Shown here one piece after another: positions 29,835 through 38,438 of a DNA stretch of 64,000 nucleotides. The translations under genes were made by a program, and so were the position numbers. The notes below the pieces were generated by a model. That model was not told the origin of the DNA, did no database searches, and was given only the letters and a program-made list of their open reading frames with translations. The stretch spans positions 142,991 to 206,990 of the forward strand of contig NZ_WITJ01000004.1 in assembly GCF_009601015.1 (NCBI RefSeq), written 5' to 3'. The stretch comes from Lactococcus hircilactis. Lineage in GTDB: Bacteria; Bacillota; Bacilli; Lactobacillales; Streptococcaceae. Position 1 is the stretch's first letter; each line of letters opens with the position of its first letter.

Positions 29835-30011
29835 TTATTTTGCGATTAAGTTGGTAAAGCTGTGTTGCAAGAACAAACTGGTTCCGCCTATAAATAGTGC
29901 AAATAAAATCGAAATCACAAGAACCGCCAGTGTTTCTTTTAAAATTTGTGAAAGCGTCGGCCAGACAATTTTTTCTCGTTCTTTTTGAGTTTTTTTAGAA
30001 TGATGCGTCAT
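29835..30011 (-). CDS. asp4: Accessory Sec protein Asp4 (SecE-like)
   Basis: A short gene of 58 codons found by reading the gap: it starts MTHHSKKTQKEREK and ends NLIAK. The SecE signature is clear: an amphipathic stretch KIVWPTLSQILKETLAV followed by one membrane span (VISILFALFIGG). SecE-like Asp4 stabilises SecY2. The ribosome site AAAGGA lies about 12 bases before the ATG at 30011. It is the first gene of the accessory Sec operon, about 170 bases from a strong promoter. Confidence 0.85.
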   Translation of the reverse strand: MTHHSKKTQKEREKIVWPTLSQILKETLAVLVISILFALFIGGTSLFLQHSFTNLIAK

Positions 30012-30187
30012 AAATAGGATTTCCTTTTTGTAAATTTTATTTCCTTGTAATAGTCTTGATGATATTCTTCAGTTTTTTTATTTTTTAGCACAAAAAGAAT
30101 GACTTGTTATCACTCGTTTTTAAACTGAAAAAATAATAGTGATTCAATTGATACAAAACAATATATACCATTGCCAATCATACTATT

Positions 30188-30216
30188 ATTATACAAATAT
30201 ATTAATAAAATTTCAA
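30188..30216 (-). promoter_or_regulatory. Promoter of the accessory Sec operon
   Basis: On the minus strand TTGAAA, a 17-base spacer, and a perfect TATAAT. It is the best promoter match in this gap, reading into asp4. Confidence 0.75.
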
Positions 30217-30412
30217 GAACTCATATTTTGAATATCATAAATTTAAATAAGATTACTAATTTTTCTTTATGCATGAATATTTAAAGATATCAGTGATTCA
30301 ACTGGACGATTTGTAATATATATGAAAATTCTAAATATTCTAAAACAAAATGTCTGTTTACCTTTTTTTCTAGGTATCACTTCAATGTTTTATCCTTCGC
30401 AAGTGAAACAAA

Positions 30413-30433
30413 AAAAGACAATTACTGTCTTTT
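30413..30433 (-). terminator. Terminator of mleR
   Basis: Perfect 8-base arms (AAAAGACA and TGTCTTTT) around ATTAC. On the minus strand a T run follows. It begins 20 bases after the mleR stop. Confidence 0.8.
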
Positions 30434-30453
30434 ATCTTTTACTTGGATGTATC

Positions 30454-31347
30454 TTACTTATTCAGTTTTGATAAATTGTCGAGAATTGAAATCAGGGCGC
30501 TTAAATCTTCAGTCATCACGGTGTTTTTTAGGTAGGCATATTGGACATAAAAGATTTCTTTATCTTCTTTAATCAGTGGAATTTTAACGAGTCCTTCCAT
30601 TCCTTGAAAGGGGATGAAATCGGTCATTAGAGTGATTCCGATATTCGATTGAACGAGTTGACCAATGGTTTGAACATCTGAGAAGTGCAGTAAGGTTTTT
30701 GCTCTTTTTTGATACTTATTATTGAGATTTTCAAACGCTTTTGTATGAACATATCCTTCTTCAAGTAAGATAAATGGATAGTTCAAGGTTTCTTTAAAAG
30801 AAAGTTCTGTTTTTTGAGCTAAGGGATTATCTTTTGAGGTAAAGATGTAAAATTCTCTTTTATCTAATAATTTTATCGTTAAATCTGGATGTGAGAGTGG
30901 ACTAATGCTCCCAATTAAACTGAAATCTAATTGGCCAGCTAAAAGTTTTTTAAGGAGTTTACTTGACCCGCCAGAAATCAAATGGAAATTGGAGATGAAA
31001 CTAATGGCTTCTTCTTTATTTAATAACTGCGAAAAGATGATTGCTCTGATAATTGGCGGAAATCCGATATTGATTTGGTTCTTCTTTGATCGTTCAATGG
31101 CTCGTTCTATTACAATCATTTCATCTAGGATAGTAAGAACATGAGATTTTAAGATTCGTCCTTCTTTGGTCAATAAAACAGAACGATGTGCGTCGTCTTT
31201 TTTGATCAAATCACACTCATAGTATTCTTCGAGTCGCTTAATCGCGTAGCTAATCGTAGGTTGACTTACATGGAACGCATTTGCGGTTTGAGTAAAAGAG
31301 CGCAAATCTCCTAAAGCGTTGAAATATTCAAAATCCCTGATGTTCAT
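30454..31347 (-). CDS. mleR: LysR-family activator of the malolactic genes
   Basis: A 297-residue LysR regulator, divergent from mleS. The helix-turn-helix region reads MNIRDFEYFNALGDLRSF, then TANAFHVSQPTISYAIKRLEE. The open frame extends 30 codons further upstream, but ATG 31347 follows an AAGGAGAAAG ribosome site and matches the family N-terminus. MleR activates the malolactic operon, classically in response to malate. The C-terminal effector domain appears complete. Confidence 0.9.
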   Translation of the reverse strand: MNIRDFEYFNALGDLRSFTQTANAFHVSQPTISYAIKRLEEYYECDLIKKDDAHRSVLLTKEGRILKSHVLTILDEMIVIERAIERSKKNQINIGFPPIIRAIIFSQLLNKEEAISFISNFHLISGGSSKLLKKLLAGQLDFSLIGSISPLSHPDLTIKLLDKREFYIFTSKDNPLAQKTELSFKETLNYPFILLEEGYVHTKAFENLNNKYQKRAKTLLHFSDVQTIGQLVQSNIGITLMTDFIPFQGMEGLVKIPLIKEDKEIFYVQYAYLKNTVMTEDLSALISILDNLSKLNK

Positions 31348-31419
31348 AACTTTCTTTCTCCTTGTATCTTCTTCTATTCTAGCACACTCACTTCTTTCAT
31401 CTGTACTATTTGTCATGTT

Positions 31420-31434
31420 ATAAATTAAATTTAT
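31420..31434. promoter_or_regulatory. Putative MleR operator
   Basis: ATAAAT-TAA-ATTTAT, a perfect dyad containing a T-N11-A core, 15 bases upstream of the mleS -35 element. The position fits a LysR activation site. Confidence 0.6.
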
Positions 31435-31448
31435 CATATCTATGAAAT

Positions 31449-31478
31449 TTGACTATATTTTTTTATAAATTATATAAT
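31449..31478 (+). promoter_or_regulatory. Promoter of mleS-mleP
   Basis: TTGACT, an 18-base spacer, then TATAAT, about 48 bases upstream of the mleS start codon. The long spacer suits an activator-dependent promoter. Confidence 0.7.
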
Positions 31479-31526
31479 GAATGCGTCAATAAGTTTTACA
31501 ATAATATTTTAATTGGAGGATGTACA

Positions 31527-33149
31527 ATGCGTGCACATGAAATTTTAAATGATCCTTTTTTGAATAAAGGAACTGCTTTCACAATGAAAGAACGTCAAGA
31601 ACTTGGTTTAGTTGGATTATTACCCCCTTATGTCCAAACAATCGAAGAACAAGCAAAACAAACTTATCAACACTATTTGATGAAGTCTTCTGATTTGGAA
31701 AAACGTCATTTTTTAATGGAAATTTTCAATACTAATCGAACCTTATTCTACTATCTCTTTAATCAACATATTGTTGAATTCAATCCGATTGTTTATGATC
31801 CAACGATTGCGGAAACAATTGAAAATTATAGTCATCTTTTTGTAGATCCTCAATATGCTGCATATCTTGATATTAATCATCCTGAAAATATTGAAGCGAC
31901 TCTAAAAAATGCTGCTGGAGATCGTAAAATTCGCTTGATTGTCGTTACAGATGCTGAAGGAATTCTTGGGATTGGGGATTGGGGAACGCAAGGTGTTGAT
32001 ATTTCAGTAGGAAAACTCATGGTTTATACTGCGGCCGCAGGCATTGATCCTTCTTGTGTGCTTCCAGTCGTTATTGATGCAGGAACGAATAGAAAAACGT
32101 TACTTGAAGATGATTTATATCTTGGAAATCATCATGAACGTGTTTATGGTGAAACTTACTATCACTTTGTTGATCAATTTGTTGCTACTGCTGAAGGAAT
32201 GTTTCCAAAATTATATTTGCACTGGGAAGATTTTGGACGTTCCAATGCTGCAACGCTCCTGGATAAGTATAAAAAAGAAATTCCAACATTCAATGATGAT
32301 ATTCAAGGAACTGGAATTGTGGTTCTTGGAGGGATCTTTGGCTCCCTTGATATTACAGGGGAAAAATTGACTGATCAAGTTTATCTTTGTTATGGTGGTG
32401 GTTCTGCTGGTGCTGGGATTGCAAGTCGTGTTCATGCTGAGATGATCAGTGAGGGGCTCACGGAAGATGAAGCGTATCAGCACTTCTTTATGATGGATAA
32501 ACAGGGATTGCTTTTTGATGATATGGAAGATCTAACGCCTGCTCAAAAACCATTCGCTAAAAAACGATCTGATTTTGCAAATGCTGGCGATATGCATGAT
32601 CTTGCTACTGTAATCAAAACTGTAAATGCAACTATTTTGGTTGGTACTTCTACTGATGCTGGTGCGTTTACTCAAACTGTCGTCAAAGCAATGTGTCAAA
32701 ACACTCAACGTCCTGTAATTTTCCCAATTTCAAATCCTACTAAAAAATTAGAAGCGACTGCAAAACAAGTCATTGAGTGGTCTGACGGGAAAGCTTTTGT
32801 TGCTACAGGTGTTCCTTCTGGAACCATTCAATACAATGGTGTAGATTATCAAATTGGTCAAGCCAATAATGCTCTGATTTACCCTGGTTTGGGGCTTGGA
32901 ATGTTAGCGTCTGAAGCACGTTTGCTTACCGATGAAATGATTGGTGCTGCTGCTCATTCATTAAGTGGGCTTGTTGATCCAGGCCAACCTGGTGCTCCAG
33001 TCCTTCCACCATTTGAATATGTCGCGAAAGTGTCAATCAAAGTTGCTGAGGCAGTTGCTAAGATGGCACAGGAGCAAGGACTTGCGCAATCGAAAGAAAA
33101 AGATATGGAAAAAGCTGTACGTGATATGAAATGGTATCCAGAATACTAA
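31527..33149 (+). CDS. mleS: Malolactic enzyme
   Basis: NAD- and Mn-dependent enzyme that decarboxylates L-malate directly to L-lactate and CO2; with malate/lactate exchange it raises pH and generates proton motive force. The 540 residues match the family. Visible motifs are the malic-enzyme signature [16 protein letters not shown], the nucleotide fold [11 protein letters not shown], and [15 protein letters not shown] 31527 is chosen because of GGAGGA upstream and the conserved [10 protein letters not shown]-terminus; an in-frame start lies 26 codons upstream. Malic enzyme is the alternative; adjacency to mleR and mleP supports MleS. Confidence 0.93.
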   Translation: MRAHEILNDPFLNKGTAFTMKERQELGLVGLLPPYVQTIEEQAKQTYQHYLMKSSDLEKRHFLMEIFNTNRTLFYYLFNQHIVEFNPIVYDPTIAETIENYSHLFVDPQYAAYLDINHPENIEATLKNAAGDRKIRLIVVTDAEGILGIGDWGTQGVDISVGKLMVYTAAAGIDPSCVLPVVIDAGTNRKTLLEDDLYLGNHHERVYGETYYHFVDQFVATAEGMFPKLYLHWEDFGRSNAATLLDKYKKEIPTFNDDIQGTGIVVLGGIFGSLDITGEKLTDQVYLCYGGGSAGAGIASRVHAEMISEGLTEDEAYQHFFMMDKQGLLFDDMEDLTPAQKPFAKKRSDFANAGDMHDLATVIKTVNATILVGTSTDAGAFTQTVVKAMCQNTQRPVIFPISNPTKKLEATAKQVIEWSDGKAFVATGVPSGTIQYNGVDYQIGQANNALIYPGLGLGMLASEARLLTDEMIGAAAHSLSGLVDPGQPGAPVLPPFEYVAKVSIKVAEAVAKMAQEQGLAQSKEKDMEKAVRDMKWYPEY

Positions 33150-33166
33150 AAGGGTTATTGGGTAAA

Positions 33167-34447
33167 ATGAAAAAAATAAAAGAAATTAAAATTTCAGGGA
33201 TTAGTCTGCCACTTTACGCCTTCTTTATCATTGTGATTGTTTCTGTACTTGCTTTAGGAAAATTACCATTGAATATGGTTGGAATCACTTTATTATTGGT
33301 TGCTTTGGGTCATCTGCTTTATTATATTGGAGAAAAACTTCCAATCATGAATTCTTATCTTGGTGGAGGTTCTGTCTTTACTTTACTTGGTGCAACGTTG
33401 TTATCGTCGTTTCATTTGATCCCGTCGCATGTCATTGTTGCTGTGGGGAAGTTTATGGGTGGTCAGTTTGGTTTTCTTGATTTTTATATTTCTGCATTGA
33501 TTTGTGGAGCGATTTTAGGGATGAATCGGAATCTTTTGATTAAGGCTTCAACTAAATTTATTCCTGTCGCATTGATTTCGATGATTGTTGGGTTTTTTGC
33601 AGTCGGTGGAATGGGGATGCTGCTTGGAAAAGGATTTTCCTATTCCGTAATGTACATTTCTATGCCGATGATGTCTGGAGGAATGGGTGCTGGAATCACA
33701 CCACTTTCTCAGATTTATGCTGATGGGTTAGTGCATGGGAATCAGGCTGCTATTTTCTCTCAATTGGCTCCTGCGGTTACTTTTGGGAATATCGTTGCAA
33801 TCATCGGTGCACTATCCATCTCAAAAATTTTTGATAAAACGAAGTATAATGGACATGGGACGCTCATTTCTGCGACAAAAGAGGAACTTGAAAAGCCAAA
33901 AATCAAACTTGATGCTCAAAAAATTGGAGTGGGAATGCTCTTTGCCTTTTCTCTGTTGATGGTCGGTGTCCTTTTGAATTACTTTTTCCCAAAAATTCAT
34001 GAATATGCTTTTATGATCATCATTGTCTTTATTTTGAAGGCGACAAATACAGTGCCAAAATCTTTGGAAGAGTCGGTGGTGATGTTTAATCAGATCATTA
34101 TGACTAATCTTACGCATGCAGTGTTAGCTGGAATTGGGTTAGCATTGATTGATTTGACGACACTCGCTTCTGCATTTACTTGGCAGTTTGTTGTGCTTTG
34201 TTTAACAAGCGTGATTGCTATGGGCATTTCAAGCTGGTTTTTGGGGATGTTTCTTGGACTATATCCTGTTGAGACTGCAATTGGTGCTGGAATGATTAAT
34301 AATTCTATGGGTGGAACAGGAAATATCGCAGTGCTTTCAGCTTCTGATCGGATGGAAATGATTGCTTTTGCACAGATGGCTAATCGACTTTGTGGCGCTA
34401 TTGTTCTCATCATGGGAGGCATTCTTATTCGGTTTTTCTATCATTAA
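33167..34447 (+). CDS. mleP: Malate/lactate antiporter, 2-hydroxycarboxylate transporter family
   Basis: A 426-residue secondary transporter of the 2HCT (CitP/MleP) family with about eleven membrane segments. Family hallmarks are the two GGxG loops: SGGMGAGITPLSQIYAD and MINNSMGGTGNIAVLSASDR, the latter holding the substrate-contacting Arg. It imports malate in exchange for lactate for MleS. The open frame begins at 33131 inside mleS; ATG 33167 (MKKIKEIK) is preferred and lies 17 bases past the mleS stop. Citrate transport is possible, but context favours malate. Confidence 0.9.
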   Translation: MKKIKEIKISGISLPLYAFFIIVIVSVLALGKLPLNMVGITLLLVALGHLLYYIGEKLPIMNSYLGGGSVFTLLGATLLSSFHLIPSHVIVAVGKFMGGQFGFLDFYISALICGAILGMNRNLLIKASTKFIPVALISMIVGFFAVGGMGMLLGKGFSYSVMYISMPMMSGGMGAGITPLSQIYADGLVHGNQAAIFSQLAPAVTFGNIVAIIGALSISKIFDKTKYNGHGTLISATKEELEKPKIKLDAQKIGVGMLFAFSLLMVGVLLNYFFPKIHEYAFMIIIVFILKATNTVPKSLEESVVMFNQIIMTNLTHAVLAGIGLALIDLTTLASAFTWQFVVLCLTSVIAMGISSWFLGMFLGLYPVETAIGAGMINNSMGGTGNIAVLSASDRMEMIAFAQMANRLCGAIVLIMGGILIRFFYH

Positions 34448-34649
34448 ATTAAAAATGTTTTACTTTTGAATGCTCAAAGGTAAATCGTGAGATTAATTCA
34501 AAACTTGTAACGTTTTAGTTATAAGTTTTTTTGACTATTTTATTAAAAAATTCACAAAGAGACTCGTTTTTTTCTGATAAAAGTACTATAATTGTGATGG
34601 AAGAACTTTGTCAAAAGTTTTCTACACTAATAATGAGGGGAGAGGGAAT

Positions 34650-35579
34650 TTGAAATCGTGTCTATCTCAGACTTTTGAAATGATGGGAACTCATATTGAT
34701 GTTCAATTAGTGGATGAAAATGCGGTTGAGAAAATGAATCAGGTGCATGAGCTTCTTTTACGTTATAATTTGCGTTTTAGTGCAAATCAGGCTGATTCAG
34801 AGTTGAATCAGGTGAATGATCATGCTGGAATTGGTTTTATTTCAGTTCATCCTGAGTTGTTTGAATTGATAAAAATCGGAAAGCAGGAGAGTTTAGCAAA
34901 GCCGAGTCTTTTGGATATTGCTATTGGTCCGATAACACAGGCTTGGCATATTGGTTTTTCGGATGCTAAACAGCCTTCTGATGCGCTTTTATTGGATCTT
35001 CTTGAATTGTGTCATCCGCAAGATATTTTGCTCAATGCTTTTGATTCTTCTGTTTTTCTGTCTAAAAAGGGGATGAAAATTGATCTTGGAGCGTTGGCAA
35101 AGGGATATATTGCAGATCGGATTTTTGACCTTGTAAAACCAGAGTGCGGGTTGATTAATTTGGGCGGAAATGTGTTGGTGTGTGGGAATCATCCTCAGCA
35201 TTCTGATGGTTTTTGGGTGATTGGAATTCAAGATCCAAAATTGCCGAGGGGAAATCATGTTGGAATTCTTAAAATAAAGGATGCTTCTGTTGTGACTTCT
35301 GGGATTTATGAGCGAACGTTTGAGTTTAATGGGAAAGTTTTTCATCATCTTTTTTCTGCTCAAACGGGGTATCCGATTCACTCTGAGATGGCAAGTTTGA
35401 CGATTGTGTCTAAAACGTCTTTGACGTGTGAGATTTGGACTTCGAGACTGTTTGGTTTAGACGTGGGCGATGCTTTGCGTGAGATAAATCAGCAAAAAAC
35501 GATTGAAGGCATCATTATTACTCAATCTGGTCAAGTCTATTGTTCAGATCGATTAAAAGCTAATTTTGAAATTTTATAG
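34650..35579 (+). CDS. apbE: FAD:protein FMN transferase (ApbE family)
   Basis: Transfers FMN from FAD covalently to Thr/Ser in target flavoproteins. About 309 residues. Family motifs are MMGTHIDVQLV near the start, SLLDIAIGPITQAWHIG, IDLGALAKGYIADRI, LINLGGNVLVCG, and the late KVFHHLFSAQTGYPI with the metal-binding region. No signal peptide or lipobox is present, so the enzyme should be cytosolic, unlike many ApbE proteins. TTG 34650 is chosen as start because GAGGGGAGAGG lies directly before it; an upstream TTG at 34608 is weaker. The targets are probably encoded two genes downstream (36218). Confidence 0.9.
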   Translation: MKSCLSQTFEMMGTHIDVQLVDENAVEKMNQVHELLLRYNLRFSANQADSELNQVNDHAGIGFISVHPELFELIKIGKQESLAKPSLLDIAIGPITQAWHIGFSDAKQPSDALLLDLLELCHPQDILLNAFDSSVFLSKKGMKIDLGALAKGYIADRIFDLVKPECGLINLGGNVLVCGNHPQHSDGFWVIGIQDPKLPRGNHVGILKIKDASVVTSGIYERTFEFNGKVFHHLFSAQTGYPIHSEMASLTIVSKTSLTCEIWTSRLFGLDVGDALREINQQKTIEGIIITQSGQVYCSDRLKANFEIL

Positions 35580-35594
35580 AAATGAGGTGTTCCA

Positions 35595-36200
35595 ATGAAA
35601 TTAATTGGAATCGTTGGGAGTAATTCCCAAAAGTCAACAAATCGGGAACTTTTGCAATTTATGCAAAAGCATTTTAAAGAAAAGGCAGAAATCGAGCTGG
35701 TCGAAATCAAAGATTTGCCCTTATTTAATAAACCAGCGCATTTGAAAGTTCCTGAGGCGGTTTTAGAGATTGCTCAAAAAATTGAGCACGCTCAAGGCGT
35801 CATCATCGCTACACCTGAGTATGATCATGCGATTCCTGCAGCTTTGATGAATGCTTTAGCTTGGCTTTCTTATGGTATCTTCCCACTTCTCAATAAACCC
35901 GTGATGATCACTGGAGCTTCTTATGGAACTTTGGGGTCATCACGCGCACAACTTCAACTGAGACAGATTCTTGATGCGCCAGAATTGAAAGCAAATGTGA
36001 TGCCAGGATCTGAATTTTTACTTGGTCATTCACTTCAAGCTTTTGATGAGCATCATGATTTGATTGATCTTGGTGTGGTTCAAAAACTTGATGCATCTTT
36101 TGATGATTTTCGGTTGTTTGTTACATTATCCAATAAACTCTCTCATGCGCAGAATTTGTTGCATCAGGAAGTTGAAAATTTTGACTGGGAAAAGCTTTAA
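35595..36200 (+). CDS. NAD(P)H-dependent FMN reductase-like flavoprotein
   Basis: A 201-residue flavodoxin-fold oxidoreductase of the NADPH-dependent FMN/azo reductase family: GIVGSNSQKSTNRELLQFM at the FMN phosphate site, IATPEYDHAIPAALMNALAWL, and ITGASYGTLGSSRAQLQLR. It lies 15 bases after apbE and 17 before a longer paralogue that shares most of these blocks. The pair may form a heteromer, or one may pass electrons to the other. It carries no flavinylation motif itself. Confidence 0.85.
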   Translation: MKLIGIVGSNSQKSTNRELLQFMQKHFKEKAEIELVEIKDLPLFNKPAHLKVPEAVLEIAQKIEHAQGVIIATPEYDHAIPAALMNALAWLSYGIFPLLNKPVMITGASYGTLGSSRAQLQLRQILDAPELKANVMPGSEFLLGHSLQAFDEHHDLIDLGVVQKLDASFDDFRLFVTLSNKLSHAQNLLHQEVENFDWEKL

Positions 36201-36217
36201 TAAGAAAGGAAAAAATA

Positions 36218-37438
36218 ATGATGAAATTTGTTGGGATTGTCGGCTCAAATGCTGAACAATCATATAATCGCAAACTTATTGAATTTATCAGACGTCACTT
36301 TAAATTGAAATTTGAGTTGGAAATTTTTGAAATCAAGGATATTCCTTTGTTTAATCAGGATATTGATGTTTCAGATAATTTTAATCTTCAATTGATTTAT
36401 CATAAAATAACGCGAGCTGATGGTGTGATTATTGCAACACCTGAGCATAATCATACGACGACGCCAGCACTTAAAAGTCTGATTGAATGGCTTTCTTATG
36501 AGTTGCATCCGTTTGATAGCAAGCCTGTCATGATTGTTGGTGCTTCTTATTATGATCAGGGATCTTCGCGTGCTCAGCTTCAACTGAGACAGATTCTTGA
36601 TGCGCCAGGGGTGAATGCTTATGTCTTACCTGGAAATGAATTTCTTTTAGGAAAAGCAAAAGAGGCGTTTGATGATAAGGGAAATATTATGGAGCCAAAA
36701 ACGGTCCAATTTTTAGAGCTTTGTCTGGACAATTTTGTAAAATATGTTGAAGTGGTTTCAAAACTGAAAAAACCTCAACCGCTTGAAGCTGAAGACTTAA
36801 ATGTCACAACGCCAATTGCAACTACGATTGAGGGAATTGATCCTGATGATCCGGATTGGGTGGAAAAAGCGGCAGCTCAGACACACGCGGTCTCTGGTGA
36901 TACTTATGTAAAGTTGGATCACGGGATTTTGACGGTCAATCAGCTGAATATGTTTTTAAATGCGATGCCTTTTGAGCTGACTTATGCAGATGATAATAAT
37001 CAATTTCTTTATTATAATAATAAGCATCAAGATCCTGAGACGATGCTTGCAAAACGTGTTCCTGCGCAATCTGGAAATCGACTTTCGACGGTTCATGGGA
37101 CGCTTCCTCCTCAACGGATGAAAAATGTGGAGTGGGTCATTGCAACATTGCGCTCTGGAAATCAAGAGTATGTTCGTACGGCGATTCCTGGTGGGTCAGA
37201 AACGCTTATCAATACGCATAATTATCAAGCCATGTATTATCCAAATGGGGCTTATGCTGGGATCAATGAGATTGTTTTTAATTTCAAACCTTGGTTGGAT
37301 TGGTATTTGGAAACGACGGGACAAAAATTGGTCGGTCCGAATGCAGCGATGGCGGATGCAACGAGCGGTGCTTCTTCTAAAGGTGAAGCACCAAAAGAAA
37401 ATGCGGCAGATGCAACAAGTGGTGCTTCAAGTCACTAA
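36218..37438 (+). CDS. FMN reductase-PAS protein with tandem ApbE flavinylation motifs
   Basis: A 406-residue protein in three parts. Residues 1-185 are an FMN reductase-like flavodoxin domain (GIVGSNAEQSYNRKLIEFI, IATPEHNHTTTPALKSLIEW). Residues about 235-365 resemble the PAS-like domain of DUF438 proteins (LNAMPFELTYADDNNQFLYY, then VHGTLPPQRMKNVEWVIATL). The last 29 residues contain two copies of DATSGAS (380-386 and 398-404) in a flexible linker. This matches the D-x-T-S-G-A-T/S acceptor motif of ApbE, so Ser386 and Ser404 are candidate covalent FMN sites. apbE is two genes upstream. No signal peptide is seen, so it is cytosolic. Acceptor use is inferred. Confidence 0.82.
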   Translation: MMKFVGIVGSNAEQSYNRKLIEFIRRHFKLKFELEIFEIKDIPLFNQDIDVSDNFNLQLIYHKITRADGVIIATPEHNHTTTPALKSLIEWLSYELHPFDSKPVMIVGASYYDQGSSRAQLQLRQILDAPGVNAYVLPGNEFLLGKAKEAFDDKGNIMEPKTVQFLELCLDNFVKYVEVVSKLKKPQPLEAEDLNVTTPIATTIEGIDPDDPDWVEKAAAQTHAVSGDTYVKLDHGILTVNQLNMFLNAMPFELTYADDNNQFLYYNNKHQDPETMLAKRVPAQSGNRLSTVHGTLPPQRMKNVEWVIATLRSGNQEYVRTAIPGGSETLINTHNYQAMYYPNGAYAGINEIVFNFKPWLDWYLETTGQKLVGPNAAMADATSGASSKGEAPKENAADATSGASSH

Positions 37439-37466
37439 GTAGTTCTGTCGTGAGATGGTGTTCATT

Positions 37467-37494
37467 ACATTTCTGTCAGTACTGACAGAAATGT
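37467..37494. terminator. Perfect 28-bp palindrome with TGTCAGTACTGACA core
   Basis: Arms of 14 bases with no loop base, core at 37474-37487, 29 bases after the flavoprotein stop. It is the first copy of the dispersed palindrome family and probably part of a terminator. Confidence 0.75.
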
Positions 37495-37500
37495 TTGGTG

Positions 37501-37540
37501 ATCAAAAAGACGTTGTCAGTACTGACAGCGTCTTTTTGAT
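37501..37540. terminator. 40-bp near-perfect palindrome, bidirectional terminator
   Basis: Arms of 20 bases with one mismatch pair and core TGTCAGTACTGACA at 37514-37527. Outer arms carry A5/T5 runs, suiting termination of the plus-strand flavin operon and the minus-strand merR gene. Confidence 0.8.
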
Positions 37541-37544
37541 CATT

Positions 37545-38333
37545 TTAGGAGAGCACATAGCGCAATTCCAGATGCGGATTTGTTAAATCCATCGGATTTT
37601 CAAAGGTTTCGAGGGCTAAGAATTCGGTGTGTTTTTCTTTTTTGTGATTTTCTATAATCCATGCATCAATGTGCGCTTTATTGACATGTTCTGCATGAAG
37701 GTGTTGATAATTCAGCTCAAGAAATTTGAGAGATGCTGCTGGTTTTTTAGGTTTTTCAACTTTAATGGCCAGATATTGCTCAAATTTATCGTGTGTATAG
37801 AGATAATAACATCCAACGCGATTCTCGTAACTTAAATGAAATTTCTCAAGTTGTGACAAAATCTGATGAACACTTTTAAAATAAGCTTGGGAAAGCATTT
37901 CACCTTGGAAGGGAGTGAGTAAAAATGTTTCTTTCAATGTTTCAATGTGATACTGTACACTGCTGTCTAAGCGCTGTGAGAGTTTCACTTGTTGTTCCAT
38001 TTTTTGTAAGTACTGCTGATGTACTTTGAGTTGTTTTTCTTGTTTTTTTATCTCTTTTGATGCTGCATTTAAAATCGCAAGCATGTTTATTTTGTTATCT
38101 TCTAAGATATATTGTGTGAAATTTTTTAGTGGTAATCCATAATTGGCACATATTTTGATGACTTTGACATAGGTAATGTGGGGATATGAATAATAACGAT
38201 ATCCATTTTCTGAATTAATGGCTGTGGGAGTTAAAATGCCGATACTTTCATAGTAACGGAGTGCTTTGATGTGTACTGCTGACAGTTTTGCGAGCTCACC
38301 GATGGTGAGAAAATTTGAAAAATCTTGATTCAT
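37545..38333 (-). CDS. MerR-family regulator
   Basis: A 262-residue MerR regulator. The N-terminal winged helix reads TIGELAKLSAVHIKALRYYE and then GYRYYSYPHITYVKVI, followed by a coiled coil (about 85-125) and a GyrI-like effector-sized C-terminal domain of about 130 residues. ATG 38333 is preferred over GTG 38336; both sit after AGGAAGG. It is divergent from a metal ATPase whose promoter has the stretched spacer typical of MerR control. The large C-terminus is unusual for simple metal sensors, which are about 130-150 residues, so a drug-type (BltR/BmrR-like) sensor is possible. Confidence 0.85.
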   Translation of the reverse strand: MNQDFSNFLTIGELAKLSAVHIKALRYYESIGILTPTAINSENGYRYYSYPHITYVKVIKICANYGLPLKNFTQYILEDNKINMLAILNAASKEIKKQEKQLKVHQQYLQKMEQQVKLSQRLDSSVQYHIETLKETFLLTPFQGEMLSQAYFKSVHQILSQLEKFHLSYENRVGCYYLYTHDKFEQYLAIKVEKPKKPAASLKFLELNYQHLHAEHVNKAHIDAWIIENHKKEKHTEFLALETFENPMDLTNPHLELRYVLS

Positions 38334-38336
38334 CAC

Positions 38337-38367
38337 TTGACCTTCCTGTGACGGTATAGTTTATAGT
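38337..38367 (+). promoter_or_regulatory. MerR-type promoter of the metal ATPase gene
   Basis: TTGACC, a 19-base spacer, TATAGT. The over-long spacer is the hallmark of promoters that MerR proteins twist into activity. The -35 abuts the merR start codon. Confidence 0.75.
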
Positions 38368-38438
38368 ATAGATAAGTATAACAGATGAAAGAAATGATTT
38401 CAACTGTTGAAATTATTTTTAAAATAAGGGGGGCAAAA

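Larger units (their letters stand above)
30012..30453. other. Intergenic region between mleR and the accessory Sec operon
   Basis: No gene found. It holds the accessory Sec promoter, a roughly 170-base untranslated leader, and the mleR terminator. The region between them is very A/T-rich. Confidence 0.65.
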
